Positions 33,783-42,453 of a DNA stretch of 64,000 nucleotides are shown in pieces; the first letter of the stretch is position 1, and every line of letters begins with the position of its first letter. The notes below the pieces were generated by a model, which was not told the origin of the DNA, searched no databases, and was given only the letters and a program-made list of their open reading frames with translations. The position numbers and the translations under genes are program-made. Origin of the DNA: Actinobacteria bacterium Ga0077560 (GTDB taxonomy: Bacteria > Actinomycetota > Thermoleophilia > Miltoncostaeales > Miltoncostaeaceae); NCBI GenBank assembly GCA_001464275.1, contig LNFL01000057.1, forward strand, positions 1 through 64,000. The letters are read 5' to 3'.

Positions 33783-35612
33783 TCAGTCCGGGTCGAGGAC
33801 CGTGACGATGCCCTGCCCACCGTCCACCCGGACGCGCTGTCCGGTCTTGATGGACTTCGTTCCGAAGCCTGTCCCGACCACCGCGGGGAGGCCGTACTCC
33901 CGGGACACGATGGCGGCGTGCGCCATGATGCCGCCGATGTCCGAGACCGCCGCAGCGATCTTGGTGAACACCGGCGCCCAGCTCGGAGCGGTGATCGGAC
34001 ACACCAGGATCTCACCGGCCTGAACCTCACCCAGCTCCGCGGGCGACATGATCACCCGGGCGAGGCCCTCCACGACCCCGGGCGAGGCGGCCACGCCGTG
34101 CAGCACGTTCGCTTCCGCACCCTGCCCGGCGTTGAGCCACCGGTTGACCGTGTCGTCGTTGACGCCCCACAGCATCACCGAGAACGGCTCTGTGACGTGG
34201 TCGGGGGCCGGTCCGAGGGCCGGCGGCGGGGACCACTTGCGCAGCGCCGCCATGATGCGCTTACGCTCCGCGATCTCCCGGCGCCAGTAGATGCCGCGGT
34301 CTTCGAGTTCCGTCGCCCAGCCGCTCAGCAGGTCCCACATCGCCTGGTACACCTCGAAGCGGTGCAGGTACCAGATGTCTTCGGCGTCCTCGAGGAAGCC
34401 CCGCGCCGAGAACACCCCGCCCAGCTCACGCACCTTGTTCCAGAGGCGCGTGTGGTGCTGGTGCTCGCAGTAGAAATTGTGGTTCTCCACGAATGGGTAG
34501 ACCATCCGGGCCAGGCCGATGAGCTCGTCGAACGCGGCTCTGTCGTCATCGGTGAGAAGCAGGTCCCGGTACTCCGCGGCGATCCTGTCGCGCTCCACCT
34601 CGACCGTCTCCAGCGGACGGTCGATCCGCTCGCCTGCCGCCAGCTTGCCGACGTAGGTGGCGATGAGGCTCAGCGGCACCGACAGATCGTCGTTCCATGC
34701 CGGATCGGTGTGGATCATCCCGGCCCCGGTGGAGAACCAGAACCACGGTTCGCGGACCGTCTCGAACTCGGTCACCCACTCCTCACCACCCGGGAGGCCA
34801 CGCACCGCAGCGAGGACCGACTCGGCTTTGCCGCCGGCGGTGATGGCGCCGTCCACGCCCTTCTCGATGGCGAGGGCCGCGAGGCGCTTCAGCTCGTCGT
34901 CTGGGCGGAACATCAGGATGTCGATTCCCGCCACCATCTGGGCGACGGTCTGATCGCTGATGTCCGGGAAGTGCCCCCGGCAGAAGTCGCCGAACACCAC
35001 GTAGGCGCCGTAACCCAAGCCGAGCATCTCGAAGTGGAGGTGCCCGATCGTCGCGATGTTCTCGAGCAGACGGTTGTAGTTGTGGAGCAGGGTGTACGCG
35101 GCACCCCGGTCCTGGCCCTTCTGCACGCTCTCGAAGGGCTCCAGGTCCGGGAGTGGCGCGAACTCCAGCGCCTGCATCGACTCCCGGCAGGTCTTGGCCT
35201 TCTCGACCCACTGCTCGTAGAGCTCGCTCCAGTTCTGGAAGTAGTGGCCCGCGCGCGGTCCGAACACCTCGGCCCGCGCGGCGATGTCGTCGGGGTCCGA
35301 CACCACGTTCGGACTCACATACACGTAGCCGTTGACGACTCGGTGGTTGAGACCCAATGCGGTGGGCACCCGCAGGTACCGGGTGGTGTTCTGGTTGAGG
35401 ATGACCCAGGTCTGCTCGGGCATGACCATGTCGAACGGGTACATGACCTCCGGGTAGTGCATGGAGTCCCAGAACCAGAACTGCTGCTCTTCGCTCTCGC
35501 GCCGGTCGTCCGAGAACACCGCGTAGTAGGGGTAGAGCCGTCTCCAGTCCTCTGCGCCCTCGGGGGCGGGCACATCGAATGGGTTCGTGAAGCTCCGCTC
35601 ACCGTCCGCCAT
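33783..35612 (-). CDS. PEP-utilising protein with phosphohistidine swivelling domain
   Basis: This 609-residue protein carries a C-terminal PEP-utiliser mobile domain with the phosphohistidine motif GGIMAHAAIVSREYGLPAVVGTG (read in part) near residue 570. The long N-terminal region has no ATP-grasp domain. The complementary ATP-grasp half is the separate protein at 41366-42451, so the two together resemble a split PEP synthase or phenylphosphate synthase. In the 3-hydroxypyridine cluster of Ensifer adhaerens HP1, as I recall it, a PEP-utilising protein and a pyruvate phosphate dikinase are needed for degradation. The start is the ATG at 35612 (GGAGCGAGGG upstream), overlapping the HD gene by 14 bases. 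It is the last gene of the catabolic series. Confidence 0.88.
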   Translation of the reverse strand: MADGERSFTNPFDVPAPEGAEDWRRLYPYYAVFSDDRRESEEQQFWFWDSMHYPEVMYPFDMVMPEQTWVILNQNTTRYLRVPTALGLNHRVVNGYVYVSPNVVSDPDDIAARAEVFGPRAGHYFQNWSELYEQWVEKAKTCRESMQALEFAPLPDLEPFESVQKGQDRGAAYTLLHNYNRLLENIATIGHLHFEMLGLGYGAYVVFGDFCRGHFPDISDQTVAQMVAGIDILMFRPDDELKRLAALAIEKGVDGAITAGGKAESVLAAVRGLPGGEEWVTEFETVREPWFWFSTGAGMIHTDPAWNDDLSVPLSLIATYVGKLAAGERIDRPLETVEVERDRIAAEYRDLLLTDDDRAAFDELIGLARMVYPFVENHNFYCEHQHHTRLWNKVRELGGVFSARGFLEDAEDIWYLHRFEVYQAMWDLLSGWATELEDRGIYWRREIAERKRIMAALRKWSPPPALGPAPDHVTEPFSVMLWGVNDDTVNRWLNAGQGAEANVLHGVAASPGVVEGLARVIMSPAELGEVQAGEILVCPITAPSWAPVFTKIAAAVSDIGGIMAHAAIVSREYGLPAVVGTGFGTKSIKTGQRVRVDGGQGIVTVLDPD

Positions 35613-36288
35613 CGCCCTCGCTCCTTTGCTCGACCAGCAGTTCGAACTCACGCATGGATCTGCCGAGGTACGCCTCGGCGATGCTCCTGCCGAGCGGATG
35701 CCGCACCCGCTCGCCCATCCAGCGCAGCTTCTCGCGCGCCTTCTCGATGCTGCACATCCCCCGGATCGCCCAGCTCGCGGTGAGCTCGGCGTTGCTCTCC
35801 AAGTAGGAGATGGAATCGGCGGCCTGCATGAGGTCGCCCTCAGGGGATCCGCCGAACTCGTGCTCGCGGATTGGCCGTGCCACGGCCGCCGCGAGCTCGC
35901 GCGACGCCCCTTGGCCGGCCAGCCACTCCGGCACGATCACCGCCGATCGGCCCGTGTGCGCGTCGTTGTAAACCGGGTCGTCCCACCGGACCGTCGCCAT
36001 GTCCAGAACCGGACCGCCGGGGACGCTGCGCTCCATGTCGTGCAGCAGCGCGGCGATCACCAGGTGTTCCGGCGCGTCGGGCGCCAACACCAGCATCCAG
36101 TCGCCGGCCCGCGTGAGGTGGTCGCGATCGTAGTAGTCCTCGATCCAGTCGAAGATGCGGCCGCGGAGCGCCAGGAACCCGGGGCTGAAGACACGGTCGG
36201 GCAGCGCCCGCCAGTCGGGCTCCTCCGGGATGAGAGCCTCGGCACCGCCGTGCACGCGGGACGGAGGGCGGTGCACCACCTCAGCCAC
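35599..36288 (-). CDS. HD-domain hydrolase-like protein of the pyridine cluster
   Basis: This protein of about 229 residues has the metal-ligand pattern of an HD phosphohydrolase: His in EHLVIAALL, HD in LLHDMERSVPG, His in PIREHEFGG and Asp in LMQAADSISYLE. Start choice is uncertain, with GTG codons at 36288, 36279 and 36276; 36288 overlaps the nicE stop. No role for an HD protein is known to me in pyridine catabolism. It lies next to the PEP-utilising gene, so hydrolysis of a phosphorylated intermediate is an attractive but unproven role. Confidence 0.75.
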   Translation of the reverse strand: MAEVVHRPPSRVHGGAEALIPEEPDWRALPDRVFSPGFLALRGRIFDWIEDYYDRDHLTRAGDWMLVLAPDAPEHLVIAALLHDMERSVPGGPVLDMATVRWDDPVYNDAHTGRSAVIVPEWLAGQGASRELAAAVARPIREHEFGGSPEGDLMQAADSISYLESNAELTASWAIRGMCSIEKAREKLRWMGERVRHPLGRSIAEAYLGRSMREFELLVEQRSEGDGGR

Positions 36289-37048
36289 CGGACGCCATGG
36301 CCGACGGGGACGGCCGCAGGAGGGCTCCGGCGCCGGGCACCGACCGGGGCACACCGAGGGCGTCAAGCACCTCTGCCGTCGTGGCGGTGGCCGCGGAGAT
36401 GACCGGCAGCCCCAGCGTCCGCTCCAGGTCGTCGAGTGCCGAGAGTGACGGCATCTGAACGCAGCAGGACGCCACGAGCAGGTCCACACCCGACAGGTCC
36501 AGCCCCTCGGCGTGCTTCAGGAGCGCGGCGGGATCGAGCCGCCCCACCTGGACGTTGTCGGGGACCGACAAGCTCACCGAGTCGGCGACGAAGATGCCGT
36601 AGTCCTCGATGTAGGCCGCCACGCGTTGGGTGAGGTCCGGCATGTACGGGGTGATGATCGCCACCCGCCGGGCATTCAGCCTCTGCATCGCCCGGATGAG
36701 CGCTCCCGCGCTCGAGACCACCGGGGCGGCGCACCCCGCCTCCCTCGCCACACCCTCCAGGTGCGCCTCCGCCGCCTCGTGGGCCCTCGACCCGCGGGCC
36801 ATCAATGCCACGAGGCACGCGTACACCAGCACATCGACGCGGGCATCCGACAGCTCGCTGACGTTACGATCCCCGTCCGCGACCATTCGCGCCAGCGACG
36901 CGACGTCGACGCTGTGCAGCACGGCGCGACTGGAGTGGAACGTCACCTCCAGCGGCAGGCGGGCCGCCCGCACCATCGCCGGCACCTCTGTCTCGATCGT
37001 GGTGTTGGAGCTGGGAACGATCAACCCCACGCGTTTGCGGGCCGTCAC
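36281..37048 (-). CDS. nicE: Maleate cis-trans isomerase (NicE type)
   Basis: This 255-residue member of the Asp/Glu racemase superfamily isomerises maleate to fumarate, the last step of the 2,5-dihydroxypyridine pathway. It shows IVPSSNTTIETEVPAM at the N-terminus, the first catalytic Cys in VYACLVALMARG near residue 80 and the second in SCCVQMPSL near 200, then a closing GAGALLR. These match the remembered sequence of Pseudomonas putida NicE closely. The start is a GTG that overlaps the SRPBCC gene by four bases. Confidence 0.92.
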   Translation of the reverse strand: MTARKRVGLIVPSSNTTIETEVPAMVRAARLPLEVTFHSSRAVLHSVDVASLARMVADGDRNVSELSDARVDVLVYACLVALMARGSRAHEAAEAHLEGVAREAGCAAPVVSSAGALIRAMQRLNARRVAIITPYMPDLTQRVAAYIEDYGIFVADSVSLSVPDNVQVGRLDPAALLKHAEGLDLSGVDLLVASCCVQMPSLSALDDLERTLGLPVISAATATTAEVLDALGVPRSVPGAGALLRPSPSAMASGG

Positions 37049-37674
37049 GGGCACCGCCTCCTTCCGACGAGGGCGACGACGAGCGCGAGGGCGAGCCCAA
37101 GGCACAGCCCGGCGAGCCCCGTGATGCGGGGGTCCGCCGTCCATCGCATCGGGGCGACGGCCGGAGCGGGGCCGGCCGCGGGGACCGCCCGGGCCGGGGC
37201 CGGTGGGACAACATCCGCCGTGATGCGCTGGCCGCTGAGGGCACCCTCCAGGGCCGCGGCGAACTGCTCGGTGATCGCCGTGGCCTGTTTGATCACGATC
37301 TTCTGGCCGACGGAGCCCAGCATCCCGCCCAGGGCGACATCGGCCTCCAGCGACACCTTGGTGCCAGGTCCCTCCGGGCTGAGGACCACGGTGTTGACGG
37401 ACCGCAGGCTGCCCGCGGCCCCCCGCACCGCCTTGCCCACCGCGGTGAAGCGCATCCGATCCAGCGGCGTGCGCTCGGTCACGCGCATGCGCAGGTCGAA
37501 GGTGGCCGACATGGGCCCGAGCGACTGCCGCACCCGGACATTGGTGGTGTCTTCGTCGACGACCTCGACGGACTCCATCCCCGGCACGCAACGGGCGACG
37601 CCCGGAATGTCCTCGAAGAACCGCCAGACGTCCTCCGGCGGCCGGGGGATCACGAACGACTGCTCGACCCTCAT
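37045..37674 (-). CDS. SRPBCC/CoxG-family membrane-anchored protein
   Basis: This 209-residue protein has an SRPBCC domain over residues 1-150 (FVIPRPPEDVWRFFEDIPGVARCVPG, read in part), a Pro/Ala linker and a C-terminal membrane helix (ITGLAGLCLGLALALVVALV) followed by RRR. CoxG proteins recruit molybdenum hydroxylases to the membrane. In Ensifer adhaerens HP1 the SRPBCC part of 3-hydroxypyridine dehydrogenase is reported as a separate subunit, as here. It overlaps the large-subunit gene and nicE by four bases each. Confidence 0.9.
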   Translation of the reverse strand: MRVEQSFVIPRPPEDVWRFFEDIPGVARCVPGMESVEVVDEDTTNVRVRQSLGPMSATFDLRMRVTERTPLDRMRFTAVGKAVRGAAGSLRSVNTVVLSPEGPGTKVSLEADVALGGMLGSVGQKIVIKQATAITEQFAAALEGALSGQRITADVVPPAPARAVPAAGPAPAVAPMRWTADPRITGLAGLCLGLALALVVALVGRRRCP

Positions 37675-40046
37675 GACATGCCCTCTCCCGCCGACGCCGC
37701 GGCGATGGCCCGCCACACCGATTCCGGGGTGATCGGCAGGCTCGTGATGTCCAGATTCATGTCCGACAGGGCGTCGCAGATCGCATTCGCGATGGCCGCG
37801 GCGGGAGGGATCGTCCCGGTCTCGCCAACCCCGCGGACGCCGAAGGGCGTGACGGGCGACGCCACCTCGGTGTGCAGCAACTCCCACTCCGGCAGGTCGG
37901 CGGCGGTTGGGGCGAAGTAGTCGAGCATCGACCCGCTCACCAGCTGCCCGGTATCCCTGTCGTACCGCAGCTCCTCGCCCAGCGCGGCACCGAAGCCCTG
38001 CGCCAGGGCACCCCGCACCTGTCCCTCCACGATGAGGGGGTTCACCACGGTTCCGGAGTCGTGGACGAACACGAACCGGTCCACGTCGAAGTCCCCGGTC
38101 TCGGGATCCACGGTGACCACCGCGGCAGCGCTGCCGAAGGCGAACGCCGCGGCGGGCGGCTCGTAGTGCGCGGTGGCCTCCAGCCCCGGGTCCTCCTCAT
38201 CGGGGATGCCGCGGCCAAAGATGGCGGCCTCGTGCACCTCGGCCAGGGAGATTGCGCACGCCGGGTCATCCCGCAGGCGCACGACCTGCCCGTCGATGGT
38301 GAGGTCCTCCGGGTCCACCGCCAAGCGGTACGCGGCGATCCGCAGGGTCTTCGCCCGCAACTCCGAGGCAGCGATGCGGACCGCGCCGGCTGCCGCGATC
38401 ATCGTGCGGGACGAAAACCCGCCGGTGTTCAGCGGTGATGCGCCGGTATCCCCCGCGTGGACCGTGATGCGCGCGAAGTCGACGCCGTGCACTTGGGCGC
38501 AGACCTGCGCGATGGTGGTCTCGCTGCCCTGTCCCATTGTCGACACGCCGGTGAACAGGTCGATGCCGCCGGTCCGGTTGGCCCGCAGGGTCAGGCTCTC
38601 GTGGGTGCCGTATCGGGAACGCCGGTCAGCCAGGAACTTCGCCGACGGGTACCCCGTTCGCTCGATGAACGAGCTGAAGCCGATGCCGGTGCGCCGTCCG
38701 TCGGGCCGCACGGTGCCGCGGACCCGGTGCCCCGAGTAGTCCACCGCGTCGGCGGCCATCCGGAGACAACGCGGATAGTCGCCGGAGTCGTAGATGGCGC
38801 CCGACAGGTTCGTGAAGGGCAGTTCCTCTGGGGTCAGCAGGTTCATGAGCCGGACCTCGAGCGGATCGATGCCCACCTCCCGGGCCAGGCGGTCCATGAG
38901 CCGCTCGCGCGCGAAGTTCACCTCCGGCTGGCCGTACCCGCGGTACGCCCCGATGGGGGTCTTGTTGGTGACGACCACCTGCCGCTCCACGTGGCCGGCG
39001 GTCACGCGGTACGGCCCCGGATAGGTGTAGCTGGACAGCTGGGCCGGGCCGAACGACGAGTACTGGCCGCCGAGGTCCGCTGCGTAGGTGTCGGTGATGG
39101 CAAGAATGCGACCGGTCTGGGTCGCGGCGATGCGGAATCGGTGCACCGATTCGCGGGCGTGCGTGGTGGCCCGGAAGTGCTCCTGGCGGTCCTCGGCCCA
39201 TTTCACCGGCCGCACCAGGCGCATGCTGTGCAGGCACGCCAGGACGTCCTCGGGGTAGGCACCCAGCTTGAGCCCGTAGCCGCCGCCCACGTCCGAGGCG
39301 ATGACGCGCACCTCGCCCTCGTCCAGGTGCAGCGTCTCGGCCAGCTGCATCCGCACCAGATGCGGGACCTGGGTTGCGCAGTGGACCGTGAGCCGGCGGG
39401 CGCCGGGTCGCCACTCCGCCACGACCGCCCGGGGTTCCATGGGGAGGCCGGTCACCCGGTTGACCCGGAAGACGTCCTCCACGATGACGTCCGCCGCGGC
39501 GAGTTCGGCATCCGCGCCAGGCCCCATGGGATTGGTGGACAGCAGGTTCGAGTCGAGCTGGGCGGGGTGCAGGACCGTGGCCTCCGGCGCCAGTGCGGCG
39601 AGGGTGTCGGTGACGTGCGGCAGCGGCTCCCACTCGACCTCGACCAGGTCGATCGCGTCCTCGGCGATGTGCCGGCTCGTGGCGGCGACCGACACGAATG
39701 CGTGGCCCTCGTAGACGCACACCTCCGGGGCCAGCGCGTAGTACGGCAGGTCCGGGGTCCCGGGGGTCGGGCGCAGCGGCGAGATCACCGACGTGGCCGC
39801 GACCACGTCCGCCCCCACCAGGATGTGCCGCACGCCGTCGAGGCGCTCGGCGGCGGAGGTGTCCAGGTGGGCGATTCGGGCATGCGGGAACGGGCATCTG
39901 CCGACCGCCATGTGCAGCGCATCCGCGGGCCGGACATCATCGGTGAAGCGGCCGTCCCCACGCAGCAGGCGGTCGTCCTCCTTGCGGGTGACGGGGGTGC
40001 CCACCCCGACGGGGGCGCCGGCGACGTGCGGCAGGGTGTCAGCCAC
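37671..40046 (-). CDS. Molybdenum hydroxylase large subunit (xanthine dehydrogenase family)
   Basis: This 791-residue subunit binds the molybdopterin cofactor and hydroxylates the substrate with oxygen from water. The N-terminal a/b-hammerhead domain (DDRLLRGDGRFTDDV) is followed by cofactor motifs GGGYGLKLGAYPED, GAYRGYGQPEVNF, GQGSETTIAQV, GGFSSRTM and the catalytic-Glu motif GVGETGTIPP. The active-site loop reads AYRGYGQPE and not the AYxCSFR of CO dehydrogenase, so a CoxL annotation would mislead. With the FeS and FAD subunits it forms the enzyme predicted to turn 3-hydroxypyridine into 2,5-dihydroxypyridine. It overlaps the FeS subunit gene by eight bases. Confidence 0.9.
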   Translation of the reverse strand: MADTLPHVAGAPVGVGTPVTRKEDDRLLRGDGRFTDDVRPADALHMAVGRCPFPHARIAHLDTSAAERLDGVRHILVGADVVAATSVISPLRPTPGTPDLPYYALAPEVCVYEGHAFVSVAATSRHIAEDAIDLVEVEWEPLPHVTDTLAALAPEATVLHPAQLDSNLLSTNPMGPGADAELAAADVIVEDVFRVNRVTGLPMEPRAVVAEWRPGARRLTVHCATQVPHLVRMQLAETLHLDEGEVRVIASDVGGGYGLKLGAYPEDVLACLHSMRLVRPVKWAEDRQEHFRATTHARESVHRFRIAATQTGRILAITDTYAADLGGQYSSFGPAQLSSYTYPGPYRVTAGHVERQVVVTNKTPIGAYRGYGQPEVNFARERLMDRLAREVGIDPLEVRLMNLLTPEELPFTNLSGAIYDSGDYPRCLRMAADAVDYSGHRVRGTVRPDGRRTGIGFSSFIERTGYPSAKFLADRRSRYGTHESLTLRANRTGGIDLFTGVSTMGQGSETTIAQVCAQVHGVDFARITVHAGDTGASPLNTGGFSSRTMIAAAGAVRIAASELRAKTLRIAAYRLAVDPEDLTIDGQVVRLRDDPACAISLAEVHEAAIFGRGIPDEEDPGLEATAHYEPPAAAFAFGSAAAVVTVDPETGDFDVDRFVFVHDSGTVVNPLIVEGQVRGALAQGFGAALGEELRYDRDTGQLVSGSMLDYFAPTAADLPEWELLHTEVASPVTPFGVRGVGETGTIPPAAAIANAICDALSDMNLDITSLPITPESVWRAIAAASAGEGMS

Positions 40047-40509
40047 CGGTGAGGCGGCGCTCCACCGCCCGGACGATGCCCTCGTAGCCCGTGCACCTGC
40101 AGAGCACCCCGCTGAGCTCCTCCCTGATCTCTTCGCGCGTCAGGCGCCTTCCGGAGCGCTCCAGGGCGGTGGCGGCCATGAGGAATCCCGGCGTGCAGAA
40201 ACCGCACTGCAGGGCATGGGCCTCCTTGAACGCGCGCTGCAGCGGTGCCAGTTCCTCGCCGGTGGCCAGCCCTTCCACCGTCTCCACCTCACACCCGTCG
40301 AGTTGCGGGGCGAGCAGCAGACAACCTTTCACCGCGGTGCCGTCGAGCAGGATCGTGCACATCCCGCACACCCCCTGCTCGCAGCCCACGTGCGTGCCCG
40401 TGAGCCCGAGCATGCCCCGCAGCAGGTCAGCGGCATGCATCCGGGGTTCCACGTCCAGCACATGCCGAGTGCCGTTCACCGTCACGAGGATGGGGACGGT
40501 CTCAATCAC
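40039..40509 (-). CDS. Molybdenum hydroxylase [2Fe-2S] small subunit
   Basis: This 156-residue subunit carries two [2Fe-2S] clusters: the plant-ferredoxin type (CEQGVCGMC, with the fourth Cys in VKGCLLL) near residues 43-65 and the helical type (QCGFCTPG and CRCTGYEGIV) near 100-140. It passes electrons from the molybdenum centre to FAD. It lies between the FAD and large-subunit genes with overlaps on both sides. Confidence 0.94.
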   Translation of the reverse strand: MIETVPILVTVNGTRHVLDVEPRMHAADLLRGMLGLTGTHVGCEQGVCGMCTILLDGTAVKGCLLLAPQLDGCEVETVEGLATGEELAPLQRAFKEAHALQCGFCTPGFLMAATALERSGRRLTREEIREELSGVLCRCTGYEGIVRAVERRLTGG

Positions 40510-41369
40510 TCGTGGCCTCCCGCCAGAGCGCTGAGCATGCGTCGCACGTGCACCGGCACCAGGTGCCGGCGGTACTCGGCCGACGCCCGGAAGTCGTCGG
40601 GCGGGTCGCAGTCCTCGAGTGCAAGGAGGGCGGCATCTCGAACCAGTGCGTCATCCCATCGCCGTCCCTCGAGGGCCCGTGCCGCCGCGGCCGCGAGAAC
40701 GGGACGGTCGTGCACGCCGCCAAGCGCGATCCGGATGTCTCGCCAGGTGCCATCCGGCTCGGGGCGGCCGACCACCGCAAGCGACAGCACCGCGAAGTCG
40801 TTGTGCTTCCGGCCTCGCTCGAAGAACCGGAACGCCGGCGCGGCGGGCGGGAAGATGACGTGGGTCAGCATCTCATCGGGCGCCAGCGCGGTGGTGTACG
40901 GACCGAGGAAGAACGCCTCCGCGTGGATGTCACGCACGCCGTCCGGCCCCTCGGCGCGCATGATCGCGCCCAGCGCCAGGGTCACGAGTGCGATTTCCCC
41001 GGTGGGATCGGCATGGGCCACCGCCCCACCCACCGTCCCGCGATTTCTGACCTGTCGGTCACCGATGTACGCGACGACGTGGCGGAGTAGGGGCACCCGC
41101 TCCGCCACCAGCGACGAGCGCTCGATCTCGGCGTACCGGACGAGGGCGCCCACAGCCACCGCATCTCCCTGCAGCGCGATTTCGCCGAGAGCATCCGCCA
41201 AGCCGTTGACGTCGATCACGACGGAGGGGCGCAGCAGCCGCATGTTGAGCATGGGCACCAGGCTTTGACCACCGGCGAGCAGGCGGGCATCCCCACGGTG
41301 CTCGGTCAGCAGCGCCACGGCGTCTGCGACGCTGACGGCCTTCACGTACTCGAACGGAGCCGGCTTCAC
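40506..41369 (-). CDS. Molybdenum hydroxylase FAD-binding medium subunit
   Basis: This 287-residue CoxM-type subunit has the two FAD motifs LLAGGQSLVPMLNMRL near residue 30 and NRGTVGGAVAHADPTGE near 108, and a CO-dehydrogenase-flavoprotein C-terminal domain. The start is the GTG at 41369, overlapping the PPDK gene by four bases (GTGA); the same frame runs open further upstream without coding meaning. It transfers electrons from the FeS clusters to an unknown acceptor. Confidence 0.92.
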   Translation of the reverse strand: MKPAPFEYVKAVSVADAVALLTEHRGDARLLAGGQSLVPMLNMRLLRPSVVIDVNGLADALGEIALQGDAVAVGALVRYAEIERSSLVAERVPLLRHVVAYIGDRQVRNRGTVGGAVAHADPTGEIALVTLALGAIMRAEGPDGVRDIHAEAFFLGPYTTALAPDEMLTHVIFPPAAPAFRFFERGRKHNDFAVLSLAVVGRPEPDGTWRDIRIALGGVHDRPVLAAAAARALEGRRWDDALVRDAALLALEDCDPPDDFRASAEYRRHLVPVHVRRMLSALAGGHE

Positions 41370-42451
41370 GCGTCCGTCCGCTTGCCGACGCCCAGGAATG
41401 CGGAGATCACCCGGGTCGTGGCGCTCGTGGCTCCCTCCGCGGCGCGGCGTGCCGCCTCCTCTGCGTGGCGGGCGGTCCAGACGGTCTCGGGCCGGGCCTG
41501 CAGCAGGTGCAGCGCGCCGTCTCCGCCGATGGCCCACTCGATGTCCTGCGGGGCACCTCTGTGACGCTCGATGGCCTTGCCGAGCGCGGCCAGCGCGAAG
41601 ACCTCGTCGTCGGAGACCGAGCACTCCGCCGTCCTCGGTTCCTCCAGCGGGAGGGCGTGAACGCCGCCGGTGGTCTCGTCGAACCGGTACTCGACGTCCT
41701 TCCGCGCCACGTGGCGATCGGCGATCACCATGGTGACCTTGTCGACGCGATGCCGGTCGGGGGTGACGTCTCCCTTCACGACGCCCTCCCCCAGGCCCCA
41801 GCAGCTCTCGATGACGATCCGGGAACGGTCGCCGCTCACCGGGTCCATGGTGAACATCACCCCTGCCGAGCGCGCCGGCACCATCACCTGCACTCCTACG
41901 CACATGCCGGGCAGCACCCCTGCGTGAGCACCCCCGTCCCCCGGGCGATACGTGAGCACCTCGGGGTTGAACAGGCTCGCCCAGCAACGCCGCACGTGGG
42001 CGATGACCTCGTCGGCGCCCATCACCCACAGGTAGGTCTCGTACTGACCGGCGAAACTTGCACCGTCCAGATCCTCGCTGACGCCCGATGAACGGACGGC
42101 CACGGGCACCGGATCGGCGCCGGTCATGGTGCTCAGGCGTGCGTAGGCGTCGCGGATGGCCTCATCGAGGTCGGTGGGCATGGGCGTCGCGGCGATCACG
42201 CCGGCGATGCCGGCGCTCGCGGCAACAACCGCCTCATGGTCATCAAGGTCCAGCGAGGCCGTCACGGCGGCAACGTGGCCGGCAAGGCCCGCGGCCTCCG
42301 CGAACCGCGCGAAAGCGTGCGTGGTCACCCCGAACGCGGGCGGCACGTCGAAACCGGCAGAGGCGAGCTCGGAGAGCGAGTTGACCTTGCCGCCCAGCGA
42401 CGCGACGTCCGCGCCGGGATCGTCGATCCACATGACCGCGGGCCCGCCCAT
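41366..42451 (-). CDS. PEP/pyruvate-binding ATP-grasp (PPDK N-terminal) protein
   Basis: This 361-residue protein has only the ATP-grasp domain of PEP synthase/PPDK: LGGKVNSLSELASAGFDVPPAFGVT (read in part), VAVRSSGVSEDLDGASFAGQYETYL (read in part), GVMFTMDPVSGDRSRIVIES (read in part) and the closing EWAIGGDGALHLLQARPETVW (read in part). The swivelling phosphohistidine domain is missing and is supplied by the protein at 33783-35612. ATG at 42451 follows GGGAGGTGAGC. It lies two bases after nicX and overlaps the FAD subunit. The split pair resembles phenylphosphate synthase subunits, which phosphorylate an aromatic hydroxyl group. Confidence 0.9.
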   Translation of the reverse strand: MGGPAVMWIDDPGADVASLGGKVNSLSELASAGFDVPPAFGVTTHAFARFAEAAGLAGHVAAVTASLDLDDHEAVVAASAGIAGVIAATPMPTDLDEAIRDAYARLSTMTGADPVPVAVRSSGVSEDLDGASFAGQYETYLWVMGADEVIAHVRRCWASLFNPEVLTYRPGDGGAHAGVLPGMCVGVQVMVPARSAGVMFTMDPVSGDRSRIVIESCWGLGEGVVKGDVTPDRHRVDKVTMVIADRHVARKDVEYRFDETTGGVHALPLEEPRTAECSVSDDEVFALAALGKAIERHRGAPQDIEWAIGGDGALHLLQARPETVWTARHAEEAARRAAEGATSATTRVISAFLGVGKRTDA

Positions 42452-42453
42452 GC

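Noticed and set aside
37671..40046. Aerobic CO dehydrogenase large subunit (CoxL)
   Set aside because: The active-site loop AYRGYGQPE lacks the AYxCSFR motif with its essential Cys, and the operon encodes pyridine degradation.
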